Below, one piece after another: positions 42,992-51,937 of a DNA stretch of 64,000 nt (position 1 is its first letter; each line of letters starts with the position of its first letter). The translations under genes were made by a program, and so were the position numbers. Source of the stretch: JBBSNV01 sp964458605 (GTDB taxonomy: Bacteria; Pseudomonadota; Alphaproteobacteria; Reyranellales; JAQSWP01); the NCBI GenBank assembly GCA_964458605.1, contig CAYWLS010000005.1, forward strand, positions 1 to 64,000. Reading direction: 5' to 3'. The notes below the pieces were generated by a model that did not search any database, was not told the origin of the DNA, and saw only the letters and a program-made list of their open reading frames with translations.

Positions 42992-43429
42992 ATGAAATCG
43001 CTGCTCGCCGCGTGGCAATTCTGGGCGCTGCTGTCCGCCAGCTTCGCGGCGCTGACGGCGATCTTCGCCAAGCTCGGCGTCGAGCACGTCAACTCCGACT
43101 ACGCCACCTTCATCCGCACCCTGGTGGTGATCGCCGCCCTGGCCGGCATCCTGTCGCTGACCGGCCAGTGGCAATCGCCGGACACGATCTCGCCGCGCAG
43201 CTACCTGTTCCTGCTGCTGTCGGGGCTGGGCACTGGCGCCTCCTGGCTGTGCTATTTCCGCGCGCTGAAGCTGGGCGAAGCGGCCAAGGTGGCGCCGATC
43301 GACAAGTTGAGCGTGGTGCTGGTGGCGCTGTTCGGGGTGGCGTTCCTGGGCGAACGGCTGTCGGCGCTGAGCTGGGCCGGCATCGCCATGATCGCCGTCG
43401 GCGCGGTGATGGTCGCCTATGCCGGCTGA
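42992..43429 (+). CDS. half-size EamA (DMT) membrane protein
   Basis: A 145-residue protein with about five membrane helices, corresponding to a single EamA domain instead of the usual tandem pair (AAWQFWALLSASFAALTAI at the start, GERLSALSWAGIAMIAVG near the end). The cytoplasmic end helix holds APIDKLSVVLVAL. It probably acts as a dimer. It is co-transcribed with crcB behind the fluoride riboswitch. Its own SD (TCAAG) is weak. Confidence 0.85.
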   Translation: MKSLLAAWQFWALLSASFAALTAIFAKLGVEHVNSDYATFIRTLVVIAALAGILSLTGQWQSPDTISPRSYLFLLLSGLGTGASWLCYFRALKLGEAAKVAPIDKLSVVLVALFGVAFLGERLSALSWAGIAMIAVGAVMVAYAG

Positions 43430-43453
43430 GCGCGCCCGGAGCGAACGGCCGAT

Positions 43454-43999
43454 CTAGCGCACGCGGCGCTGGGCGTCGGCCAGTGCCGCCGGCAGGCCGT
43501 CGAGCATCATGTAGGAGCGCACGCGCGGACCGTCGGCGAAACTGCCGACGCTGACCAGCAATTGGCGGCCGCGCAGCAATTCGTCGAACACGCGCCCGTC
43601 GTCCATCTGCTGTCCGGCCGGGACGGTGGCGATCACCCGTCCGTCCAGCACCAGCTCCACCGGCTTGCCGGCGGGCATCGCCGCCTCGCCGAAATCGAAC
43701 GCGATGAAGCGGCGCTCGCGGTCGACGACGAAGCGCGCCGGGTAGCGCATCTGCTTGGTGTAGCCCTGGCTCTCGCGATCGGCCGTGTGCAGCGTGACCT
43801 CGCAGCGCTTGGCGCCGCCGCTGTCCTCGCAACGCACCTGCCACTGCGAATGGAAACGATCGGGCGGCCCCGCGCCTTCGCTGCCCAGCATCGCATCCTG
43901 CGCCGGATCGGGCATGTCGGCGACGGCAGCGGCGAACGACATCAGCGACAAGGCCAGCGTCGCTACCGGCATCAGCATCGGCGATCTGATCGCGAGCAT
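43454..43999 (-). CDS. hypothetical secreted protein, distantly IalB-like
   Basis: A 181-residue exported protein. The start at 43999 has an optimal AGGAGG site 7 bases upstream. A signal peptide (LMPVATLALSLMSFAAAVA) precedes a beta-rich domain with WQVRCEDSGGAKRCEVTLHT (a Cys pair) and a C-terminal RSYMMLDGLPAALADAQ. The Cys arrangement, the PVELVLDG strand and the LDGLPAAL ending recall invasion-associated locus B proteins, but similarity is weak. It is convergent with the EamA gene. Confidence 0.78.
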   Translation of the reverse strand: MLAIRSPMLMPVATLALSLMSFAAAVADMPDPAQDAMLGSEGAGPPDRFHSQWQVRCEDSGGAKRCEVTLHTADRESQGYTKQMRYPARFVVDRERRFIAFDFGEAAMPAGKPVELVLDGRVIATVPAGQQMDDGRVFDELLRGRQLLVSVGSFADGPRVRSYMMLDGLPAALADAQRRVR

Positions 44000-44414
44000 C
44001 GCAAATCCTCCTGCAATGGGCTGCGCTCGGCAAAGCAACGCTCTTGCCGTGCCCTCGTCTCATGGACATCTCATGCGCGCGACACGCAACCCTATGCCGA
44101 TGAGGCAAATCGATGGGATCGATACCGCCTCGCCGCCAGCCAGTGGCGAAAAAAATTGTTCAACGATTTCGGTAGCTAAACGGGCTTTGCTGTCACGAGA
44201 ATTTTTTCTGTCGCTTATGGATCACAGTGTTGCACATCGATCCCGCTGCGACAGTTTCTCCCTTCGGGCATTTTTCTTGGACTTCGACGCGATCGTTTTG
44301 CAATAAACCGAAACGTTTCGTGTAGTTCGGCGATGTCGCGATACGCTCCGACCGCCGCTGCGTTCCATCAATGTTTGCGCCTTTTGGGGCCAACGCAAGA
44401 AGGGGATCAAGGCA
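44000..44414. other. intergenic region between two divergent envelope genes
   Basis: About 415 bp with no supported gene. It is notably AT-richer than the neighbours and has A- and T-runs (GCGAAAAAAATTG, GAATTTTTTCTG). A direct repeat of CTGTC surrounds the T-run. A perfect 12-bp palindrome CGAAACGTTTCG is at 44309-44320, about 100 bp before the M23 gene. It is likely to hold both divergent promoters and a regulator site. Confidence 0.6.
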
Positions 44415-44417
44415 GTG

Positions 44418-46106
44418 ATGCCGACTTCCATTGCGCGCCGCGCAGCTCGTTCCGTGGCCCGTGCCACCGCGCTCGTCTTCGCCGCCGGATTCACCGCGGC
44501 GATCCTGTCGCTTCCCGTCTATGCCGACGATCCGGCAAACGGCGTGGCGCAGATGGCACCTTCGGGTCCGCCCCAACAGATCACCGCCTCGTTCTCCGAG
44601 CAGGACAACTTCATCGCGCGACTGCGCAGCCAGGGCGTGAGCGACGACGAAGCGCGCTCGATCGACAAATCGATCCGCGCCGCGCTGACGCCGGCGCAGC
44701 GCAAGAGCGGCGCCCTGATCGAACTGACCTTCGGCGGCGACGGCTGGCCGTGGACCTTGCAATCGATCGACATCGAGCCGCTGCACGGCCAGGCGCTGCG
44801 CCTGGATCGCGCCACGGTGGCGCCCAGCCGGCAGACGGCGGGCGTTCCGGCGCCGGCCGTAAAGGCGCCGGCCGCATCGACCGCTGCATCGACACCCGCC
44901 GCATCGATACCCGCCACCCCTGCTCCGGCCGCCAGCACCACGGCGACCACCAAGCCGTCGACGCCCGCGCCATCGCCCGGGCCATCGACCGCGCCATCGA
45001 TCGCCGCCGCAAAGCCTGTCGCCGCCAACGACGGTTCGATCGCCGCGGTCAACCCGGGCGATCCGCAACTGGCCACCGTCACGGTCCAGCCTGTCGCGGC
45101 GACCAGCCCCGCCACCCAGACCCTCGCGCTGCAGCCGGCCAACATCCAGCTGCGCAAGCCGGCCGCGCCGACCGTCGGCGACAGCAAGGGCCAGACGCCG
45201 ATCGATCCGTTCGCGCTCGACAATTCGTCCAGCACCAAGCTGTTGCCGCAGGCCGGCGCCACCGATCCGGAATGGCCCAGCCAGCCGCCCAAGCCGCAGA
45301 CCGTCAAGGCCGGCGGCCAGACGCTCGCCGTGGTGCATGGCAAGCTGAACACCGACGTGCGCAGCTCGCTGCTGCATGCGGGCGTGCCGGAGCGCATTGC
45401 GGTCGAGATCGCCCAGGCCGTCAGCCTGCACCCGCCGCTGCGCGACGTGCCGCTGACCGGCAGCCGCTTCGATGTCGCGTTCCAGCCGACGCCCGATCCC
45501 ACCGTCGGCTTCATCCTCGCCGACTTCTCGGTCAATGGCGGGCACCAGCGCATCTGGCGCTACCGGCCCGAAGGCGGCGTGCCGGGCTTCTACACCGACG
45601 ACGGCACGCGCATCGGCGGCCTGACGATGCAGTCGCCCGTGCCGGGCGCGCCGATCGTCTCGCCCTACGGCATGCGCAAGCATCCGGTGCTGCACGTCAA
45701 CAAGATGCATTGGGGCGTCGACTACGCGGCCAATACCGGCACGCCGATTCTGGCCGCCGCCGACGGCACGGTCGAGGACGTGCGCCGGCTCGGCAATTAC
45801 GGCCTGTACATCCGCGTCGGCCACAGCGACGGCGTGGAGACCACCTACGGCCATCTCAGCCGCTTCGAGAAAGGCCTCAAGGCCGGCGACCCGGTCAAGG
45901 CCGGCGATGTGATCGGCTATGCCGGCAGTTCGGGCCTGGCCTCCGGTCCGCACCTCTATTTCGAGGTGTTCGTCGACGGCAAGCGCGTCAATCCGGTGCC
46001 GCTGGTGTCGGACGAGCCGCTGCGGCTGGGCGCCGCCGACCTGGCGATCTTCGAACACCTCAAGCGCCAGACCACCGCGGTGCAGACCGCGTCCCAGGAC
46101 CAGTAG
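44418..46106 (+). CDS. M23 (LytM) family peptidase-like envelope protein
   Basis: A 562-residue exported protein (signal near residues 10-36). A proline/alanine/threonine-rich spacer (about 140-200) leads to a C-terminal LytM domain. Zn ligands H and D are in HWGVDYAA and the helper His is in TYGHLSRF. The HxH pair is altered to H-L-Y (SGPHLYFEV), so the third zinc ligand is missing, unless another residue substitutes. It may be a cell-wall endopeptidase regulator or a degenerate LytM scaffold. The start could also be the GTG at 44415. Neighbour genes do not indicate its target. Confidence 0.87.
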   Translation: MPTSIARRAARSVARATALVFAAGFTAAILSLPVYADDPANGVAQMAPSGPPQQITASFSEQDNFIARLRSQGVSDDEARSIDKSIRAALTPAQRKSGALIELTFGGDGWPWTLQSIDIEPLHGQALRLDRATVAPSRQTAGVPAPAVKAPAASTAASTPAASIPATPAPAASTTATTKPSTPAPSPGPSTAPSIAAAKPVAANDGSIAAVNPGDPQLATVTVQPVAATSPATQTLALQPANIQLRKPAAPTVGDSKGQTPIDPFALDNSSSTKLLPQAGATDPEWPSQPPKPQTVKAGGQTLAVVHGKLNTDVRSSLLHAGVPERIAVEIAQAVSLHPPLRDVPLTGSRFDVAFQPTPDPTVGFILADFSVNGGHQRIWRYRPEGGVPGFYTDDGTRIGGLTMQSPVPGAPIVSPYGMRKHPVLHVNKMHWGVDYAANTGTPILAAADGTVEDVRRLGNYGLYIRVGHSDGVETTYGHLSRFEKGLKAGDPVKAGDVIGYAGSSGLASGPHLYFEVFVDGKRVNPVPLVSDEPLRLGAADLAIFEHLKRQTTAVQTASQDQ

Positions 46107-46134
46107 CGCACGACTCCGCCGCGCAACCCGCGGT

Positions 46135-46176
46135 TTCGGGCGGCCCCTGCACTGCAGCGGCCGCCCGAAGCGTTTT
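46135..46176 (+). terminator. rho-independent terminator after the M23 gene
   Basis: An 11-bp perfect GC stem (46135-46145 with 46159-46169) whose loop can fold further (CTGCA/TGCAG). It is followed by GCGTTTTGG. It begins 29 bp after the stop codon. Confidence 0.75.
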
Positions 46177-46194
46177 GGGGCGGACGCTTGGCTG

Positions 46195-46222
46195 TTGCAA
46201 CTAGGCCCAAGCCCGTTATTGT
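46195..46222 (+). promoter_or_regulatory. possible aapJ promoter
   Basis: TTGCAA (46195-46200), 16 bp and TATTGT (46217-46222) lie just past the M23 terminator, about 95 bp before aapJ. This is the only reasonable -35/-10 pair in the gap. Confidence 0.4.
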
Positions 46223-46317
46223 TATGCGGACAGCGGGTCCAATCCATGAACGGTCGGGTAACGGCCGACGTGGTTGCAAGGGGCGGATCCGTATCAACGA
46301 AACAGGGGTGCTCGACA

Positions 46318-47343
46318 ATGCTTCGTAAAACGTTCATCGCTGCGGGCGCAGCGCTGCTCGCTACCTTCGCCGTCAGCCAGGCGCAGGCCGGTCCGACCCT
46401 GGACGCCATCAAGCAACGCGGCCAGATCATCTGCGGCGTCAGCACCGGCCTGGCCGGCTTCTCGCTGGCCGACAGCACCGGCAAGTTCACCGGCATCGAC
46501 GTCGACGTCTGCAAGGCGATCGCGGCGGTCGTGTTCGGCGATCCGGAAAAGGTCAAGTTCGTGCCGCTGTCGGCGCAGCAGCGCTTCACCGCCCTGCAGT
46601 CCGGCGAAGTCGACATCCTGTCGCGCAACACCACCTGGACCCTGCAGCGCGACACCGCGCTGGGCCTGAATTTCGGCACCGTCACCTACTACGACGGCCA
46701 GGGCTTCATGGTGGCCAAGAAGCTGGGCGTGAAGAGCGCCAAGGAGCTGAACGGCGCCACGGTCTGCGTGCAGCCGGGCACCACCACCGAACTCAACCTC
46801 GCCGACTTCGCGCGCACCAACAAGATCGACATCAAGCCGGTCGTGATCGAGAAGCTCGAGGAGATCGAATCGGCCTTCTTCTCCGGCCGCTGCGACGCCT
46901 ACACCACCGACGCCTCGGGCCTGGCCGCGACGCGCGCGTCGAAGGCCTCCAATCCCGACGACTACCTCATCCTGCCGGAGATCATCTCCAAGGAACCGCT
47001 GGCTCCGGCCGTGCGCCATGGCGACGACCAGTGGCTCGACATCGTCAGGTGGACCACCTACGCCCTGATCGAGGCCGAGGAATACGGCGTCACCTCGAAG
47101 AATCTCGAGGACATGAAGAAGAGCGACAACCCGGGCATCAAGCGCCTGCTGGGCGTCAACCCGGGCATGGGCAAGGCGCTGGGCGTCGACGAAGCCTGGG
47201 CCTACAACGCCATCAAGGCCGTCGGCAACTACGGCGAGATGTTCGAGCGCAATGTCGGCATGGGCAGCAAGCTCAAGCTGGCGCGAGGCCTCAACGCGCT
47301 GTGGACCAAAGGCGGCCTGCAATACGCCATGCCGGTTCGCTAA
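46318..47343 (+). CDS. aapJ: general L-amino-acid ABC transporter substrate-binding protein AapJ
   Basis: A 341-residue periplasmic binding protein (type II, SBP_bac_3). A signal peptide (ending SQAQA) leads to DAIKQRGQIICGVSTGLAGF, FTGIDVDVCKAIAAVVFGD and the C-terminal EAEEYGVTSKNLEDMKKS, all typical of AapJ/GltI-like proteins for acidic and neutral amino acids. It is the first gene of aapJQMP, and the order and orientation match the rhizobial operon. The stop is 98 bp before aapQ. Confidence 0.93.
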   Translation: MLRKTFIAAGAALLATFAVSQAQAGPTLDAIKQRGQIICGVSTGLAGFSLADSTGKFTGIDVDVCKAIAAVVFGDPEKVKFVPLSAQQRFTALQSGEVDILSRNTTWTLQRDTALGLNFGTVTYYDGQGFMVAKKLGVKSAKELNGATVCVQPGTTTELNLADFARTNKIDIKPVVIEKLEEIESAFFSGRCDAYTTDASGLAATRASKASNPDDYLILPEIISKEPLAPAVRHGDDQWLDIVRWTTYALIEAEEYGVTSKNLEDMKKSDNPGIKRLLGVNPGMGKALGVDEAWAYNAIKAVGNYGEMFERNVGMGSKLKLARGLNALWTKGGLQYAMPVR

Positions 47344-47441
47344 CACGGCACGCAACGTCGACCGCCGCGGCCCCGCCCCGGCGGTCGATCTCTATAAGGG
47401 CCGCGCCTTGCTGACGCGAGGCGGCGGCACTGGAGGACGGC

Positions 47442-48635
47442 ATGGCGATGCAATCGACATCCGGCGTTCCGCGGCGTACCGCGGCCAAGGCGGTGTTCTG
47501 GCGCGACCCGGCGATCCGGGCAATCTTCTGGCAGATCCTGGTGGTCGGCGTGGTGGCGGTGCTGGTGTGGCTGGCCGTCAGCAACGTCACCGAGAACATG
47601 GAGCGCCAGCGCATCGCCAGCGGCTTCGGCTTTCTCGGCACCGAGTCGGGCTTCGACATCGGCGACACGATGATCCCCTACAGCTCGGCCAACACCTACG
47701 CCCGGGCGATCTGGGTCGGCATCCTCAACACCTTGCGCGTGGCGGTGCTGGGCATCGTGTTCGCCACCATCCTGGGCACGCTGGTCGGCATCGGCCGGCT
47801 GTCGCGCAACTGGCTGCTGGCGCGGATCTGCATGGTCTATGTCGAGACCATCCGCAACATCCCGCTGCTGCTGCAGCTGTTCGTCTGGTACAAGCTGCTG
47901 CAGATCTACGCCCCCGGCCCGCGCCAGGCGATCGACATCGGCGGCATCTTCATCTCCAACCGCGGTCTGCGCTTCCCGGTGCCGGCGGCCAACCCGATCC
48001 ACGAATGGATGGGCATCGCCTTCCTGATCGCCATCGCCGCCACCTGGGCCATGGCGCGCTGGGCCAAGGCGCGCCAGATGCGCACCGGCCAGCAGTTCCA
48101 CACCATCCTGGCCGGCATCGGCCTGCTGGTCGGCCTGCCGCTGCTGGTCTGGCTGGCGGGCGGCGCGCCGCTCGCTATGAGCCGGCCCGAGCTCAAGGGC
48201 TTCAACTTCGCCGGCGGCGCCGAGGTGCTGCCCGAGTTCTTCGCCCTGCTGGTCGGCCTGACCATCTACACCGCCACCTTCATCGCCGAGATCGTGCGCG
48301 CCGGCATCCTGGCAGTGAACAAGGGCCAGAGCGAAGCCGCGGCGGCGCTCGGCCTGCGGCCGGGCACGGCGATGCGCCTGGTGATCCTGCCCCAGGCGCT
48401 GCGCGTCATCATCCCGCCGATGACCAGCCAGTACCTCAACATCACCAAGAACAGCTCGCTGGCCATCGCCATCGGCTATCCCGATATCGTCGCCATCCTC
48501 AACACCACGATGAACCAGACCGGCCAGGCCATCGAAGGCACGCTGCTGATCATGGCCTGCTACCTCACGGTCAGCCTGTCGATTTCGCTGTTCATGAACT
48601 GGTACAACAAGCGCATCGCGCTGGTGGAGCGCTGA
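47442..48635 (+). CDS. aapQ: general L-amino-acid ABC transporter permease AapQ
   Basis: A 397-residue inner-membrane permease with hydrophobic helices through the chain and the HisM/Q-type EAA loop (EAAAALGLRPGTAMRLVILP), which contacts the ATPase AapP. The N-terminus is longer than HisQ types, as usual for Aap. It ends 1 bp before aapM. Confidence 0.93.
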   Translation: MAMQSTSGVPRRTAAKAVFWRDPAIRAIFWQILVVGVVAVLVWLAVSNVTENMERQRIASGFGFLGTESGFDIGDTMIPYSSANTYARAIWVGILNTLRVAVLGIVFATILGTLVGIGRLSRNWLLARICMVYVETIRNIPLLLQLFVWYKLLQIYAPGPRQAIDIGGIFISNRGLRFPVPAANPIHEWMGIAFLIAIAATWAMARWAKARQMRTGQQFHTILAGIGLLVGLPLLVWLAGGAPLAMSRPELKGFNFAGGAEVLPEFFALLVGLTIYTATFIAEIVRAGILAVNKGQSEAAAALGLRPGTAMRLVILPQALRVIIPPMTSQYLNITKNSSLAIAIGYPDIVAILNTTMNQTGQAIEGTLLIMACYLTVSLSISLFMNWYNKRIALVER

Positions 48636-48636
48636 G

Positions 48637-49794
48637 ATGAGCATCGGTTCCTCCATCGTCAAGGGAATGGCGCCGCGCAAGAAGGCCGAGATCATGGCCG
48701 CCGAAGGCGATCCCGAATCGGTGGTCACGCCGCCGGGCGGCCACGGCGGCCCGTGGCTGTGGGTGCGGCACAACCTGTTCGGCAGCGTGCGCGACAGCAT
48801 CATCACCGTCGTCCTGGTGGCGGCGGTCGCCTGGCTGGCCTACAACTTCGTCGGCTGGGCGCTGTTCGACGCCACCTGGCACGGCAACGACGCCGCCGCC
48901 TGCCGCGCCAACCCTGCGGGCGCCTGCTGGCTCTATATCGGCGAGAAGTACCGCTTCATCCTGTTCGGCACCTATCCCTACGCCGAGCAGTGGCGACCGA
49001 CCATCATGATGATCGTCACGATCGCCATGCTGGCGGCCAGCTGCGACCGGCGCCTGTGGAACTGGCGCATGGCGGCGATGTGGCTGGTCGGCGGCGCCCT
49101 CTGCGGCATCCTGCTGTTCGGCGGCGTGTTCGGCCTCAGCTATGTCGAGACCACGCAATGGGGCGGCCTGCCGGTCACCCTGGTGCTGGCGGTGATCGCG
49201 CTGACCGGCGCCTTCCCGCTCGCCATCCTGTTGGCGCTGGGCCGCCGCTCGCACCTACCGCTGATCAAGGCGCTGTGCGTGGGCTTCATCGAGCTGATCC
49301 GCGGCGTGCCGCTGATCAGCCTGCTGATCATGGCCTCGGTGATGCTGCCGCTGTTCCTGCCGACCGGCGTCAGCGTCGACAAGCTGCTGCGCGCGATCAT
49401 CGGCATGATGCTGTTCGCCGCCGCCTATCTCGCCGAGGTGATCCGCGGCGGCCTGCAGGCCATCCCCAAAGGCCAGTACGAAGCCGCCGACGCCATGGGC
49501 TTGAGCTATTTCAACAAGACCCGCCTGATCATCCTGCCGCAGGCGCTGCGGCTGGTGATCCCGCCGCTGGTCAACACCTTCATCGGCTTCTTCAAGGATA
49601 CCTCGCTGGTCTACATCATCGGCATCTTCGACCTGCTGACGGCGGGCGATTCGGCGGTGAAGGATCCGGCCTGGCGCGGTTTCGCCAACGAGACCTACCT
49701 GTTCCTGGCGGCCGTGTATTTCGTGTTCTGCTTCTCGATGTCGCGCTACAGCCAGTATCTGGAACGCGACCTCAACAAATCGCAACGTCGCTGA
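48637..49794 (+). CDS. aapM: general L-amino-acid ABC transporter permease AapM
   Basis: A 385-residue second permease subunit, forming a heterodimer with AapQ. The EAA loop is EAADAMGLSYFNKTRLIILP. Its last codons (KSQRR) and TGA stop lie inside the first unit of a hairpin array. It follows aapQ by one base. The downstream gap of 119 bp, filled with repeats, separates it from aapP. Confidence 0.93.
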   Translation: MSIGSSIVKGMAPRKKAEIMAAEGDPESVVTPPGGHGGPWLWVRHNLFGSVRDSIITVVLVAAVAWLAYNFVGWALFDATWHGNDAAACRANPAGACWLYIGEKYRFILFGTYPYAEQWRPTIMMIVTIAMLAASCDRRLWNWRMAAMWLVGGALCGILLFGGVFGLSYVETTQWGGLPVTLVLAVIALTGAFPLAILLALGRRSHLPLIKALCVGFIELIRGVPLISLLIMASVMLPLFLPTGVSVDKLLRAIIGMMLFAAAYLAEVIRGGLQAIPKGQYEAADAMGLSYFNKTRLIILPQALRLVIPPLVNTFIGFFKDTSLVYIIGIFDLLTAGDSAVKDPAWRGFANETYLFLAAVYFVFCFSMSRYSQYLERDLNKSQRR

Positions 49795-49905
49795 AGAGCG
49801 ACAGAATCGAACGTCGCTGAAGAGCGACAGAATCGAACGTCGCTGAAGAGCGACAGAATCAAGGCGTCGCCGAAGGGCGACAGAATCAAAACGTCGCTAG
49901 AGCGG
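49784..49905 (+). repeat. 26-bp tandem repeats forming compensated hairpins between aapM and aapP
   Basis: Three exact 26-bp copies begin at 49784, 49810 and 49836. A diverged fourth (49862 onward) and a decayed fifth (from about 49890) follow. Each carries a hairpin, GTCGCT-GAAG-AGCGAC (49787-49802, 49813-49828, 49839-49854). In the fourth copy both sides changed to GTCGCC/GGCGAC (49866-49881), so pairing is kept. The first hairpin overlaps the aapM stop codon. Confidence 0.92.
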
Positions 49906-49913
49906 AGAGTCCC

Positions 49914-50687
49914 ATGGCCCAGACCGCCGTCGCCCGCAATCTCGACACCGCGCCGGTCGAAATCGAGCTGCGCAAGGTCAACAAGTGGTATGGCCAGTTC
50001 CACGTGCTGCGCGACGTCAGCCTGACGGTGCGCAAGGGCGAGAAGGTCGTGGTGTGCGGGCCGTCGGGCTCGGGCAAGTCGACCATGATCCGCTGCATCA
50101 ACCGGCTGGAGGAGCACCAGGCCGGCGACATCGTGGTCGACGGCACGGTGCTGACCAACGACGTCAAGAACATCGAGGCGATCCGCCGCGACGTCGGCAT
50201 GGTGTTCCAGCAGTTCAACCTGTTCCCGCACCTCACCATCATGCAGAACCTGACCCTGGCGCCGATCTGGGTGCGCAAGATGCCGCGCCGGGAAGCCGAG
50301 GAACTGGCCATGATGTACCTCAAGCGGGTGCGCATCCCGGAGCAGGCCAACAAATATCCCGGCCAGCTTTCGGGCGGCCAGCAGCAGCGCGTGGCGATCG
50401 CCCGGGCGCTGTGCATGCGGCCCAAAATCATGCTGTTCGACGAGCCGACCTCGGCGCTCGACCCGGAGATGGTCAAGGAAGTGCTCGACGTGATGATCGA
50501 GCTGGCCAACGAGGGCATGACCATGATCTGCGTCACCCACGAGATGGGCTTCGCCCGCTCGGTGGCCGACAACGTGGTGTTCATGGATCGCGGCGAGGTG
50601 GTCGAGATGGCCGCGCCCGAGGAATTCTTCGCCCATCCCAAGAGCGACCGCACCAAGCTGTTCCTCAGCCAGATCCTGTCGCACTAG
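49914..50687 (+). CDS. aapP: general L-amino-acid ABC transporter ATP-binding protein AapP
   Basis: A 257-residue ABC ATPase energising AapQM. Walker A is GPSGSGKST, the signature is LSGGQQQR and Walker B is IMLFDEPTSALD, with the switch His in CVTHEMGFA. It is the last gene of the operon. The repeat array immediately upstream could uncouple its expression from the permease genes. A GGAGAGTCCC ribosome site precedes the ATG. Confidence 0.94.
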   Translation: MAQTAVARNLDTAPVEIELRKVNKWYGQFHVLRDVSLTVRKGEKVVVCGPSGSGKSTMIRCINRLEEHQAGDIVVDGTVLTNDVKNIEAIRRDVGMVFQQFNLFPHLTIMQNLTLAPIWVRKMPRREAEELAMMYLKRVRIPEQANKYPGQLSGGQQQRVAIARALCMRPKIMLFDEPTSALDPEMVKEVLDVMIELANEGMTMICVTHEMGFARSVADNVVFMDRGEVVEMAAPEEFFAHPKSDRTKLFLSQILSH

Positions 50688-50742
50688 GACCCGGGCGGAC
50701 GACGGGCCGCGGCATGAGCCGCGGGCGGCGCGGCAAAATGCG

Positions 50743-50864
50743 CTAGAGCAAATCGCCTTTTCCGTCAAAAGGTGCGAATTTGCTCTACACTTGAGGAATA
50801 GAGCGGATTCACACGATCGGATGGAAGCGTTGCCGCGCTTCCATCCGATCGCGATCCGCTCTAG
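50743..50864. repeat. composite palindromic element with CTAGAGC/GCTCTAG ends
   Basis: Two hairpins sit head to tail. The first (50744-50787) is imperfect, with arms ending TAGAGC/GCTCTA. The second (50799-50863) has 16-bp perfect inner arms (50814-50829 with 50836-50851) and 10-bp outer arms (50799-50808 with 50854-50863). The whole begins CTAGAGC and ends GCTCTAG. No T-tract follows, so it is not a plain terminator; it resembles interspersed palindromic repeats of alphaproteobacteria. Confidence 0.85.
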
Positions 50865-50873
50865 AACCCGACC

Positions 50874-51926
<1,053 letters not shown>

Positions 51927-51937
51927 CCCCGCGCCTC

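Noticed and set aside
44193..46685. An 830-codon minus-strand open frame opposite the LytM gene
   Set aside because: Shadow of the GC-rich M23 gene; its apparent N-terminal repetitive region mirrors the Pro/Ala/Thr spacer.
49784..49905. Possible CRISPR array
   Set aside because: Units are contiguous 26-bp copies with no variable spacers and they encode hairpins; no cas genes are nearby.
50743..50864. Rho-independent terminator for aapP
   Set aside because: The stems are strong but there is no T-tract on either strand, and the CTAGAGC/GCTCTAG ends fit an interspersed element better.
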